A stretch of 64,000 bases of DNA from Pseudomonadota bacterium. GTDB lineage: Bacteria > Pseudomonadota > Alphaproteobacteria > Rhizobiales > Xanthobacteraceae. The DNA lies in NCBI GenBank assembly GCA_023404675.1, contig JAEYAW010000030.1, positions 588,818 to 652,817 on the forward strand, given 5' to 3'. Shown here piece after piece: positions 41,013 to 52,881 of the stretch. How positions within the stretch are numbered: the stretch's first letter is position 1; every line of letters begins with the position of its first letter. The position numbers were made by a program, and so were the translations under genes. Under the pieces are notes generated by a model that saw only the letters and a list, made by a program, of their open reading frames with translations, was not told the origin of the DNA and made no database searches.

Positions 41013-43114
41013 TAGCGATAAAACTTGACCTCGTTGAGTCCGGCAACTGATCCGGCGAACGATGTTATATCGATCCTTGCCTCGTCCGCCGTCGATGCGG
41101 CGTCGAGATGCACCGTTGTCCATCGCGGATAGGGCGCAAGGTCCACCTCCCTGCTCACGACCATCCTGCCCTGCTGTTGCAGCGTCAGCCGGATGCGCTG
41201 CGCGCGTCCGTCGCCTGCGGCGCGCGTATTCAGGATGCGGATTGTTCTGACCGGCTCGGGGCCGCGGAATGCGAACTCCACCGCGCCTGTCGTGTTCGGA
41301 GAAAGCACCCAGTTGTCGCCGCAGACATCGGACGTGCTGTTGTCGTCGAGCGCTTCGGGCGAATGAGGGACGGCGCTCATGCTCGCGCTGATCCGCTCGA
41401 TGGGGATCAAATGCCTGTTCAGCTCGGCGAGACGCTCCTTGCGAATATAAGTTCGCGGGCACCGCCCGGGATCGGCTCTGGAGACAAGCTGAAAGTCGCT
41501 CTGGATCGTCCGGAAGAACTCCGGAAAATTCGTCGCGATGGAAAATCTGTCGGGATCGCGGAAACGAAATCCGACGTCCCACGACACCATGTCGATGACG
41601 ATGTCGGGACGGCTCCTGTCGAAGTCCGCCAGAAAACGCGCCGCGAAATACGGCCGGAGCGGTGTCCCGTACAGGATGTTCTCGTTGGTGGTCTCGCGCG
41701 TGGCCGGCGTCATCGCGGAACTGACATAGCAGTCCGGGACCCAGCCCCAGCAGACGATACGGTCATCGGGACGCGGCAACAGCCATGCGAACGAATCCGC
41801 CGCCCGATATGGCTGTTCGAGAAGAAACGCGCCTTCACCGCGCGCATACCAGTTTCCAAAAAGTCGTTGCCCGGGGATCATGTGCGCCATGATCCCGATC
41901 ACCGCGAGGCCCCCCGCCGTCAATACGGCCACACGCGTGCGGCTGTTTCCCGCGGCTTGATATCCGGCCGTCAGCGCCGCCCCCGCCAGCAGGAGAACGG
42001 GAGCCGCCGTCAGCAGGAGATAGTGGACATAGGGCCGCGCCGTCGCAGCAACAGCGGCAACGGAAGCGACCGACATCAGCAGCCCCGCCGCGAGACACCA
42101 CCCGGCCAGACGGCTCATCCGCCGCCAGCCAGAGGTGAAAAGCACCAGCGCGAGCCCGAGCACAACAAGGACAAGCTCCGCGGCCAGCATGGCCCTGTAG
42201 GAGCGCCCCTCGGATATCAGCCACGGAAGCATGTTGGTCCATGGCTCCGCCCTGAACACCTGCTGAAGCAGGTAACTGTTGTAGAAGTCCGTCACTCCGC
42301 CCGGCACGAAGCACAGCGGCACGATGAACAGGGCCGCTGGCAGCAGCGCCGCAACGACGACAGCGACGAGCTGTCCGGTCCCGGCCGGGAGAGCGCCGTT
42401 CGGGCCGGGGCGCAGACACGCGGCACAAACACACAGGCCAAGCGCCGCCGCGATGGGGGCAGCCTGAAGCTTAGCGAAGGGCACCATCCCGAGCACCACG
42501 GCGCAGCCAAGCGCGGGCCACGCACCGGGTGTCGCAAGTGCAAGGACGAACAGCCATACCGCCACTGACGTCAGGAGAAACGGCAGCGTCTCGCTGTTGG
42601 CATGCAGGAAGTTCGGATCGGTTGTCGCCGCAAAGAAGACGACCGCGGGCGCGACGACGAGCAACGCCACAGTATCTCCCGCCATTCGGCACAGGGCCAG
42701 AAAAAGGAAAAAGCTTCCGGCCACAAAGCTGACGATGGCCGTCAGCCGGGCGGAGAATAACGTGATGTCCCAGCCAAAAAGCGGCGGCCACGCGAGCACG
42801 GACGAATTGAGCGGCCCCGAGGTCAGGGGATCGACGAGGTTCCAGTTGAGCCAGCCGAACCGTGCGCGCATGGCGTTCGCGGCGAGGAATGCTTCGTCCA
42901 CATTGTAGCTGGGTTCGTATCGGATGAAATCGCGCCGGGCGAAAACCACAAGGGCTGCGCTGGCGGCGAGAAAAATAATCGGAAACGCTTGTCCCGCACG
43001 AGATGCAGTCGCCCCGAACGTTTGCACGCTCGCCGCGACGATCAATGTCAGCACCAGCAGGGCATATGCGGCGATCGCGATTTCGGTGTGGTGGATCGAG
43101 GCCGAGGCAATCAT
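41012..43114 (-). CDS. GT-C-type glycosyltransferase-like membrane protein with C-terminal discoidin-like domain
   Basis: A 700-residue protein with about ten predicted transmembrane helices over residues 10-420, then a soluble C-terminal half. An acidic pair after the first helices (YNVDEAFLAANAMR, D73-E74) is in the position of the catalytic acid of GT-C polyprenyl-phosphate sugar transferases. The last ~130 residues (from about AVEFAFRGPEPVRTIRIL to GLNEVKFY) look like a discoidin/F5-8-type carbohydrate-binding sandwich. Donor and acceptor are unknown. ATG 43114 puts the first helix near the N-terminus; a TTG at 43141 is the only longer start. No other glycan genes adjoin it. Confidence 0.72.
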   Translation of the reverse strand: MIASASIHHTEIAIAAYALLVLTLIVAASVQTFGATASRAGQAFPIIFLAASAALVVFARRDFIRYEPSYNVDEAFLAANAMRARFGWLNWNLVDPLTSGPLNSSVLAWPPLFGWDITLFSARLTAIVSFVAGSFFLFLALCRMAGDTVALLVVAPAVVFFAATTDPNFLHANSETLPFLLTSVAVWLFVLALATPGAWPALGCAVVLGMVPFAKLQAAPIAAALGLCVCAACLRPGPNGALPAGTGQLVAVVVAALLPAALFIVPLCFVPGGVTDFYNSYLLQQVFRAEPWTNMLPWLISEGRSYRAMLAAELVLVVLGLALVLFTSGWRRMSRLAGWCLAAGLLMSVASVAAVAATARPYVHYLLLTAAPVLLLAGAALTAGYQAAGNSRTRVAVLTAGGLAVIGIMAHMIPGQRLFGNWYARGEGAFLLEQPYRAADSFAWLLPRPDDRIVCWGWVPDCYVSSAMTPATRETTNENILYGTPLRPYFAARFLADFDRSRPDIVIDMVSWDVGFRFRDPDRFSIATNFPEFFRTIQSDFQLVSRADPGRCPRTYIRKERLAELNRHLIPIERISASMSAVPHSPEALDDNSTSDVCGDNWVLSPNTTGAVEFAFRGPEPVRTIRILNTRAAGDGRAQRIRLTLQQQGRMVVSREVDLAPYPRWTTVHLDAASTADEARIDITSFAGSVAGLNEVKFYR

Positions 43115-43250
43115 TGGCGCATGAAATCCGACGTCGGGCAATCGGCCGCTGGTGAGAAGCCGTTGATCTGCCTATCGCGAAAGACTGTCTTGCGCCATCG
43201 ATCAGGACCCGCCGACGACCCTCGGCCACCCGAAGCCCGATCTGCCAAAA

Positions 43251-43286
43251 AGAAAGGCCCGCCGGACAATCCGGACGGGCCTTTCT
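43251..43286 (-). terminator. Rho-independent terminator of the cytochrome gene
   Basis: AGAAAGGCCCG / CGGGCCTTTCT is an 11-bp perfect stem with an inner CCGG/CCGG pair; on the minus strand it is followed by TTTTTGG. It lies 17 bp after the stop at 43303. Confidence 0.88.
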
Positions 43287-43302
43287 GAAGAGATTTGCGA
43301 AC

Positions 43303-44553
43303 TTATTGCGAAATCGGCGGCTGCGGTGCCCCGGTTGCCGCCGGTGCCGAAGGCGAAGCGGCGGGCGGCGGAGGGGCAGAGGCTGAAGCCGGAGAGGCTG
43401 GCGCGGCCTCGGACGCAGCGGGCGAGGTTGTCGGGGCCGCGGGCGTGGCCGGAGCCGGTGTCACCTGCGGAACAGGGTCGGCGCGCAGGGGCACGGCAGG
43501 CGCCTGCGGTCTGGCAGAACTGCCCGACCCGTCCGATGCCGGTTCGGATTTCGCTTCCGGCTTCGATTCAGAACCCTTCGATTCAGAACCCTTCGATTCA
43601 GAACCCTTGGATTCGGAGCTTTTGGGGGCAGAACTGGCGGGCTTGGACTCGGCGGCGGTGTCGGGCTTCGCGTGAACCGTATCGCTCGGCTGCGCCTTGG
43701 GCGGTTCCGTTTGTGCCGGCTCAGCCTTCGGCGAATCGCTGGCTGGCTTTGCCTCCGCAGCCGCCGGCGCAGGGCTCGGCCCGGGCGAGGAGCCCTTGGC
43801 GGTCTCGTCCGGTGCATCGTCCTTCGGCTTGCCCACTTCGGCAGGCTTGGCTTCGGCCGCGGGAGCCGTATCGCCGGAAGCGGCGGCGGGCTTCTCTTCG
43901 CTGCCATGCCCCTTCTTGGCGGCGCGATGCTTCTGCTTCTGCGCGCCCTCCGCGGCGGGCGAGGGCCTGGTCTCGGACTCGGCGGGAGCCTGCGCCTCGG
44001 CCGGCTGCTGCGTCTCGGCCGGGCGGGCCTGCTGGCGGCGCTCGCGCTTCGGCCGTTCCTGTCGCGGCGCGGGCTCTTCCGGGCGCGAGGCTTCCTGCGC
44101 CTCGGCGGGCCGGCGTGGCGCGAACAACTGACGCAGGCCATCAAGAGGAGTTGCCGGCGAGGCCACGGGCGCAGATGGAGCTTGCGGAGCCGGTGCTGCC
44201 TGAGAAGCGGGCGGCGCCGGAGGCGCGGCCTGCGTGCTTTCACGTGCCGGCCGTTTGCTGTCCGGGCGATCGCTGTAGCGCCGGTCCGACGCCCCATTGG
44301 CGATCAGGTAACCGCTGAGCAGGTTCGCCATGTCAGGGCTCGTGGTGTAATGCTGCCGCAGAAATCCCGGCAACGACGACGGCGCCACGGTCTTCAGCAG
44401 GCCTCGCGGAGACTGGTGACAGACCGAACAGGTCTGGGAGAACAACTGCGCAGCGCTTTTGCCCGCCTCAAGATTCTGGGCCGTCGCCGGGGTGGACACA
44501 AGCACGCCCGACAGAATCATCGTCGCTGCCAAACTCAACGCTCGGCCTAACAT
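43303..44553 (-). CDS. Exported c-type cytochrome-like protein with long low-complexity tail
   Basis: A 416-residue protein. A signal peptide (LSLAATMILSGVLVSTPATAQ) precedes a short heme domain of about 65 residues with one heme-binding motif CSVCH (C42, C45, H46) and a possible Met ligand in SPDMANLLSGYL, close to the class I cytochrome c pattern. The remaining ~300 residues are Pro/Ala/Glu/Lys-rich low complexity with a four-fold SESKG repeat and no recognisable fold. ATG 44553 is preceded by GGAGGACTTG. The heme domain suggests a periplasmic electron carrier or sensor; the tail suggests attachment to the envelope. It is divergent from dnaB. Confidence 0.75.
   Translation of the reverse strand: MLGRALSLAATMILSGVLVSTPATAQNLEAGKSAAQLFSQTCSVCHQSPRGLLKTVAPSSLPGFLRQHYTTSPDMANLLSGYLIANGASDRRYSDRPDSKRPARESTQAAPPAPPASQAAPAPQAPSAPVASPATPLDGLRQLFAPRRPAEAQEASRPEEPAPRQERPKRERRQQARPAETQQPAEAQAPAESETRPSPAAEGAQKQKHRAAKKGHGSEEKPAAASGDTAPAAEAKPAEVGKPKDDAPDETAKGSSPGPSPAPAAAEAKPASDSPKAEPAQTEPPKAQPSDTVHAKPDTAAESKPASSAPKSSESKGSESKGSESKGSESKPEAKSEPASDGSGSSARPQAPAVPLRADPVPQVTPAPATPAAPTTSPAASEAAPASPASASAPPPPAASPSAPAATGAPQPPISQ
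43561..43620 (-). repeat. Four 15-bp tandem repeats encoding SESKG
   Basis: Three identical 15-bp units CTTCGATTCAGAACC (plus strand; 43561-43575, 43576-43590, 43591-43605) and one diverged unit (43606-43620) lie in frame in the cytochrome-like gene. Perfect identity of three units implies recent slippage, so copy number may vary between strains. Confidence 0.95.
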
Positions 44554-44803
44554 CAAGTCCTCCGGATATGGATATTTGCCGCGCAGGCGCGCTTCTTGTA
44601 GCCGATTGAGATGCAAATGGAAGTGTTCCGAAGACGCAATCACGTGAGATATCGGTGCATTTTGCGCGGAACGGACATCTCCGGTCCTCAGGCCATGCGG
44701 CTGTGAGAATCGTGCATAAGGAGCTTTCCCGCTTTCGCCGCGCCCTGCGCAGGTGCTTGATGTGCGGCCTCTCATTCGCCGAAATCGGACAGACAATCGG
44801 ACC

Positions 44804-46300
<1,497 letters not shown>

Positions 46301-46351
46301 GCGTTCGAGTTGCCCTGCGCGGCCGCGCTCCTTATTCTCGCCCGTGATTGA

Positions 46352-47569
46352 ATGCGGAGTCGCGGTCTCGTGGACAACCCTGTCGTTACCAAGAAGGACT
46401 CCACCGAAGCCGCGTCGACAGCGCTGGCGACCGCCGCCGCGAACGGCATCCTGACCATCGATCTCGACGCGCTGGTCTCGAACTGGCGCAAGCTTGAAAG
46501 CCGCGCGGTGCCGGCCGAATGCGCAGCCGTCGTGAAGGGCAATGCCTATGGCTGCGGCGCCGGTCCCGTCGCCCGCGCCCTGGCATTCGCCGGATGCAGC
46601 ACGTTCTTCGTCGCCACGCTGAGTGAAGCGCGCGCGTTGCGCGAGGTCGCTCCGATTGCCATCATCTATGTGCTCAACGGCTTTTTCCCGAACTCGGGAG
46701 ATGCCTACGCGCAGATCGGCTGCCGCCCCGTGATCGGCGATCTCGCCGAACTTGCCGAATGGGACATGTTCTGCCGGACCACGGGATGGAGCGGCGGCTG
46801 CGCGATCCATGTCGACACCGGCATGAGCCGGCTTGGCCTGACGCTGGCCGACGCGCAGGGGCTGTCGCCGCGCATTCAGAGCGGCGCGCACGGCTTCAAG
46901 CTGGTGATGAGCCATCTCGCCTGCGCCGAACTGCCCGATCATCCGCTCAACGCCCGGCAACTCGACGCCTTTCGCGAGGTCGCCCATCTGTTCAGTGGAA
47001 TTCCGGCGTCGATCGCAGCCTCGTCCGGAATCTTTCTCGGACCGCAATACACCTTCGAGATGGTGCGGCCGGGTGCCGCGCTCTACGGCATCAACCCCAC
47101 GCCGGAAGCGGACAATCCGATGACACCGGTGATCGGCCTGACGGCGCGCATCGCGCAAATCAGGACCGTGGAGAAAGGCGACACCGTCGGCTACGGCGCG
47201 GCGTGGACCGCACGCCGCGCCAGCCGGATCGCGATCCTGTCGGTCGGCTATGCCGACGGCTATTTCCGCGCGGCTGGCGGCGGCGAAGGCAAACGCAACG
47301 CCGAGGTCATGATAGGCGGCGAACGCTGCTCCATCGTCGGGCGCATCTCCATGGACCTGTTGGCCGTAGATATCACCGAGCTGTCCTCCGGCGCCGCCAA
47401 GCGCGGTCAGATGGCGACGCTGATCGGCGACGGCATCACGCTCGAAGAGCTCGGACATCACTTCGGCACCATCGGCTATGAAGTGCTGACCTCGCTCGGC
47501 CCGCGCTATCACCGGATCTATCGCGAGGTCGGCGCCGACAAACAGAAGCAACCGGCGGCGGAAGGCTGA
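46352..47569 (+). CDS. alr: Alanine racemase
   Basis: Alr interconverts L- and D-alanine with PLP, supplying D-Ala for peptidoglycan. The 405-residue product has the PLP lysine K62 in AAVVKGNAYGCGAGPVARAL, the second catalytic base Tyr in VGYGAAWTARR, and the C-terminal beta-domain with GRISMDLLAVDITE. ATG 46352 is used; GTG 46370 with GGAG ten bases upstream is a fair alternative. It follows dnaB, an order common in Alphaproteobacteria and other bacteria. It depends on PLP, made by the route that includes PdxA. Confidence 0.94.
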   Translation: MRSRGLVDNPVVTKKDSTEAASTALATAAANGILTIDLDALVSNWRKLESRAVPAECAAVVKGNAYGCGAGPVARALAFAGCSTFFVATLSEARALREVAPIAIIYVLNGFFPNSGDAYAQIGCRPVIGDLAELAEWDMFCRTTGWSGGCAIHVDTGMSRLGLTLADAQGLSPRIQSGAHGFKLVMSHLACAELPDHPLNARQLDAFREVAHLFSGIPASIAASSGIFLGPQYTFEMVRPGAALYGINPTPEADNPMTPVIGLTARIAQIRTVEKGDTVGYGAAWTARRASRIAILSVGYADGYFRAAGGGEGKRNAEVMIGGERCSIVGRISMDLLAVDITELSSGAAKRGQMATLIGDGITLEELGHHFGTIGYEVLTSLGPRYHRIYREVGADKQKQPAAEG

Positions 47570-47574
47570 CCCAT

Positions 47575-49035
<1,461 letters not shown>

Positions 49036-49267
49036 CGCTGGTCCGCCGCCCCGTTATACAGGCGCCGCATGGCGGACGCTGAGGACAAGGCGTTTGAGGG
49101 CCTTGCAGGACGCAATGTCCCGCCCTCAGGGTGAGGCAATGCGCTCAGGCTGATTCGAACGGCGCGACGCCGAGTAACCCCGTCGTAACGGCGGCCGATA
49201 TCAAACTGGAAAGGCAAGCCGTACGGCGATGAACCGGCCGGCTTCTTGAAGCGGACCCTGAGACCCG

Positions 49268-49906
49268 ATGCCGATAACGTTGCTCGATGTCATCCTGCTC
49301 GGCGTGATGCTGGTCTCGGGCCTGCTGGCCATGATCCGCGGGTTCATGCGGGAAATCCTATCGATCGCGGCCTGGGGCGCGGCGGCAATCGTCACGCTCT
49401 ACTCGTTCCAGAAGCTGCTGCCGTCCGCCAAGACCTACATCAGCAACGACACCATCGCGATGGTCGTGGTGGTCGCCGGCGTCTTCATTGGTACCCTGAT
49501 CCTCGTGTCCATCGTCACCGTCCGAATCTCGGACATGATCCTGGACTCGCGGATCGGCGCGCTGGACCGCACGCTCGGCTTCCTGTTCGGTCTCGCCCGC
49601 GGGCTTCTGATCGTTGTGGTCGCGTTCCTGTTCTTCTCCTGGCTGGTGCCGGACAAGCAGCGCCCGGACTGGGTTAACGGTGCAAAATCCCGTGTCGTGC
49701 TGCAGGGAACCGGCGATTGGCTGATGTCGCTCTTGCCGGACGACCCAGAAAATACCATTTTGAAACGATTGAAGAAGAATAAGCCTGAGGACGAGCAGAC
49801 CGACGCTGGCACCGACCCGGGCAATTCCACCGCGACCGGCGGCTACAGCAAGTCGGCCCGCGACGGCATGAAACAGCTGATCGAAGGTAAACCGGCGACG
49901 CGCTGA
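49268..49906 (+). CDS. cvpA: CvpA family membrane protein
   Basis: CvpA-like proteins are needed for colicin V production in E. coli and affect envelope and purine-linked phenotypes; the molecular role is unclear. The 212-residue product has four hydrophobic segments in the first 125 residues, the family motif LSGLLAMIRGFMREILSIAAWG-like start, and RIGALDRTLGFLFGLARG. A hydrophilic C-terminal tail of about 85 residues follows. It immediately precedes purF, the classic cvpA-purF pair, with an 18-bp gap. The 232 bp between radA and cvpA hold no clear gene or motif. Confidence 0.9.
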   Translation: MPITLLDVILLGVMLVSGLLAMIRGFMREILSIAAWGAAAIVTLYSFQKLLPSAKTYISNDTIAMVVVVAGVFIGTLILVSIVTVRISDMILDSRIGALDRTLGFLFGLARGLLIVVVAFLFFSWLVPDKQRPDWVNGAKSRVVLQGTGDWLMSLLPDDPENTILKRLKKNKPEDEQTDAGTDPGNSTATGGYSKSARDGMKQLIEGKPATR

Positions 49907-49924
49907 GGCGCGGAGAGAGGCGTT

Positions 49925-51424
49925 ATGGACCAGACAGATTCCCGTTCCCATGCTGCCTCGCAGACCTTCCTCCACGACGACGACCTGAACGGAGACACGC
50001 TGCGCGAGGAGTGCGGCGTGTTCGGCATCTTCGGCCACCCCGAAGCCGCCGCCATCACCGCCCTCGGCCTCCACGCCCTTCAGCATCGCGGACAGGAGTC
50101 GGCCGGCATCGTCTCCTTCGACGGCAGCCGCTTCCACTCCGAACGCCGTCTGGGTCTGGTCGGCGACACCTTCTCCCGCCGTTCGGTCATCGACAGCCTG
50201 CCCGGCAACATCGCCGTCGGGCATGTGCGCTACTCCACCACCGGCGAGACCGTGCTGCGCAACGTCCAGCCGCTGTTCGCCGAACTCAATGCCGGCGGCT
50301 TCGCGGTCGGTCACAACGGCAATCTCACCAACGGCCTGACGCTTCGCCGCGAACTCGTCAGCCGCGGCGCGATGATGCAGGCCACCACCGATACCGAGGT
50401 GATCCTGCATCTGGTCGCCCAGTCCCGCCGCAACCATTTCATCGACCGCTTCATCGAAGCGCTGCGGGCGCTGGAAGGCGCCTACTCGCTGGTCGCCATG
50501 ACCAACAAGAAGCTGGTCGGCGCCCGCGATCCGCTCGGCATCCGCCCGCTGGTGCTCGGCGAACTGGACGGCTGTCCGATCCTCGCCTCCGAGACCTGCG
50601 CACTCGACATCATCGGCGCGAAATACATCCGCGACATCGAGAACGGCGAGGTCATCGTCTTCGACGAGAACGGCGTGCAGAGCCACAAGCCGTTCCCGCC
50701 GATGTCGGCGCGCCCGTGCCTGTTCGAGTACATCTATTTCGCGCGCCCCGACTCGACCATCGGCGGGCGCTCGGTCTATGGCGTGCGCAAGGCCATCGGC
50801 GCCGAGCTGGCGCGCGAGAGCGGCATCGAAGCGGACGTGGTGGTGCCGGTGCCGGACTCGGGCGTCCCCGCCGCGATCGGCTACAGCCAGCAGTCGGGCA
50901 TCCCGTTCGAGCTCGGCATCATCCGCAACCACTATGTGGGCCGCACCTTCATTCAGCCGACCCAGAGCGTGCGCGAACTTGGCGTGCGCATGAAGCATTC
51001 GGCGAACCGCGTGGCCATCGAGGGCAAGCGCATCATCCTGATCGACGACAGTCTGGTGCGCGGCACCACCTCCAAGAAAATCGTGAAGATGATGCGCGAG
51101 GGTGGCGCGACCGAGGTGCATTTCCGCATCGCCTCGCCGCCGATCACGCATCCGGACTATTACGGCATCGACATGCCGGACCGCGAGAGCCTGCTGGCGG
51201 CCAAATATTCGCTGGAAGAAATGCGCGAGATCGTCGGCGCGGATTCGCTGGCATTCCTCTCGGTGGACGGCCTCTACCGCGCCATGGGCGAGCCGGGCCG
51301 CGATCCGGCGCATCCGAAATACACCGATCACTACTTCACCGGCGACTATCCGACGCCGCTGACCGACCTTGAAGCGGTCACGTCGCAGCCCCGTCAGCTC
51401 TCGCTGCTGGCCGAGGCAAGCTGA
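49925..51424 (+). CDS. purF: Amidophosphoribosyltransferase PurF
   Basis: PurF makes phosphoribosylamine from PRPP and glutamine, the first step of purine synthesis. The 499-residue product has an N-terminal extension of 29 residues, then the class II glutaminase domain with nucleophile C30 in REECGVFGIFGH, and the PRPP-binding motif IILIDDSLVRGTTSKKI. The extension recalls the cleaved propeptide of Bacillus-type PurF, but the cluster-binding cysteines near the C-terminus of that type are absent here (KYTDHYFTGDYPT). It follows cvpA by 18 bp and is convergent with the methyltransferase gene (2-bp gap). Confidence 0.96.
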   Translation: MDQTDSRSHAASQTFLHDDDLNGDTLREECGVFGIFGHPEAAAITALGLHALQHRGQESAGIVSFDGSRFHSERRLGLVGDTFSRRSVIDSLPGNIAVGHVRYSTTGETVLRNVQPLFAELNAGGFAVGHNGNLTNGLTLRRELVSRGAMMQATTDTEVILHLVAQSRRNHFIDRFIEALRALEGAYSLVAMTNKKLVGARDPLGIRPLVLGELDGCPILASETCALDIIGAKYIRDIENGEVIVFDENGVQSHKPFPPMSARPCLFEYIYFARPDSTIGGRSVYGVRKAIGAELARESGIEADVVVPVPDSGVPAAIGYSQQSGIPFELGIIRNHYVGRTFIQPTQSVRELGVRMKHSANRVAIEGKRIILIDDSLVRGTTSKKIVKMMREGGATEVHFRIASPPITHPDYYGIDMPDRESLLAAKYSLEEMREIVGADSLAFLSVDGLYRAMGEPGRDPAHPKYTDHYFTGDYPTPLTDLEAVTSQPRQLSLLAEAS

Positions 51425-51426
51425 GT

Positions 51427-52077
51427 TTATTCGGTTCGCCGCGCGAGCCAGATCGTACGACCGCCGCAGTCCGGATCCTCGACCGCGTGCGCGAGAATTT
51501 CAAAACCGTGCGCGTGCAGCAAGGTGCGATAGTCTTCGGGATCAAGACTCGCATGATAGAGTTCTGATCCTTCAAACGATCCGATCGCTTCGCCGGCCGC
51601 CGGACCGCTGGTGAACATCAGCGCCGCACCGGATCCGGCGTGATCGAAAATGGCTTTCAGAGTCTTGCGCTGATCGTCGGGCGTGAGATGGAACAGACTG
51701 TCCCATGCCAGGATCCCGTCGAACCGACGGTCCATCCGCAATTGCCGCATGTCGCCGACATGCCATTCCTGATCGGGGAATCTTGTCCTGCATAGCCCGA
51801 TCAGAGATCGGGATGCGTCCAGTCCGGTGACGCGATATCCGCAGCCGACAAAATAGGCCGCAATCGGCTCGCCCGAGCCGCATCCGACATCAAGGATATG
51901 TCCGCCTCCCGGTAATTCCGCAAGGAAACGGTCAAGCCACGGCTGCTCGAACAGCGTCTTCCCACGGGCCCTGTCAAAAGCATCCGCATGGTTTTCGTAC
52001 AGACCGACAATCCGTCGCGACGACGCGTGCCATGCCATGAAAGATAATCCCGGCGTTTGCGCAATCGGCTCGTTCAT
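51427..52077 (-). CDS. Class I SAM-dependent methyltransferase
   Basis: A 216-residue methyltransferase of unknown substrate. The Rossmann-like SAM site is clear: GGHILDVGCGSGEPIAAYF (motif I), VTGLDASRSLIGLC (motif II) and ILAWDSLFHLTPDDQ. A leading region with HADAFDRARGKTLFEQPWLDRF is typical of the UbiE/MenG-like class but longer. ATG 52077 is chosen; the upstream frame is antisense to the SDR gene. It is divergent from the SDR gene and convergent with purF. Confidence 0.85.
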   Translation of the reverse strand: MNEPIAQTPGLSFMAWHASSRRIVGLYENHADAFDRARGKTLFEQPWLDRFLAELPGGGHILDVGCGSGEPIAAYFVGCGYRVTGLDASRSLIGLCRTRFPDQEWHVGDMRQLRMDRRFDGILAWDSLFHLTPDDQRKTLKAIFDHAGSGAALMFTSGPAAGEAIGSFEGSELYHASLDPEDYRTLLHAHGFEILAHAVEDPDCGGRTIWLARRTE

Positions 52078-52107
52078 AGCATAAGGCGGGTAAGGAAATG
52101 GCCCGCC

Positions 52108-52851
52108 ATGACAACAGCTCTCGCCTCCCGTATTGCCCTCGTCACCGGCGCATCGCGCGGCATCGGTTACGCCACCGCGCTCGCATTGGCCAAGGCCGGC
52201 GCGCATGTGGTGGCGGTGGCGCGCACCGTCGGCGGACTCGAAGAGCTGGATGACGCGATCCGCGCCGTGGGCGGCAGCACGACTTTGGTGCCGCTCGATC
52301 TCGCCGACTTCGATGGCATCGCACGCCTCGGCGCGGCGCTCAACGACCGGCACGGCAGGCTGGATATTCTCGTCGGCAACGCTGGCGCCGTCGGCCCCTC
52401 GTCGCCGCTCGGCCATATCGACCTGAAGTCGTTTCAGAAGGTGATGGACCTCAACGTCACCACCAACTTTCAGCTCGTGCGCTGCATGGAGCCGTTGTTG
52501 CAGAAGTCCGACGCGGGCCGCGCGGTGTTCATCACCTCGGGCGCGGCCAACAAGGCGACCGCCTATCTCGGCCCCTATGCGGTGTCGAAATCCGCCGTCG
52601 AAACGCTGGCGCGGGTGTGGGCGCATGAGACGGCCTCGACGCCGCTGCGCGTCAATCTGTTCAATCCTGGCCCGATCCGCACCCGGATGCGCGCGAGCAT
52701 CTTTCCGGGTGAAGATCCGATGACGCTGGATACGCCCGAGCAGGTCGCGGAGTTCATCGTGCCCATGTGCAGCCCGTCATGGACCGAGACCGGCAAATTC
52801 TACGACTACCGGACCCAAACGGTCATGAATTTCCGCGCCCCGGCGGCGTGA
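52108..52851 (+). CDS. Short-chain dehydrogenase/reductase
   Basis: A 247-residue NAD(P)-dependent oxidoreductase. The cofactor motif TGASRGIGYATALA, NAG in VGNAGAVGP, catalytic Ser in VFITSGAANK and Tyr-X3-Lys in YAVSKSAVE are all present. Substrate is unknown; the C-terminal KFYDYRTQTVMNFRAP is not one I recognise. ATG 52108 has AAGGA upstream. It is divergent from the methyltransferase gene and convergent with der. Confidence 0.88.
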   Translation: MTTALASRIALVTGASRGIGYATALALAKAGAHVVAVARTVGGLEELDDAIRAVGGSTTLVPLDLADFDGIARLGAALNDRHGRLDILVGNAGAVGPSSPLGHIDLKSFQKVMDLNVTTNFQLVRCMEPLLQKSDAGRAVFITSGAANKATAYLGPYAVSKSAVETLARVWAHETASTPLRVNLFNPGPIRTRMRASIFPGEDPMTLDTPEQVAEFIVPMCSPSWTETGKFYDYRTQTVMNFRAPAA

Positions 52852-52881
52852 CCTTACGTTCCCCACGACGGATGAAAAAAA

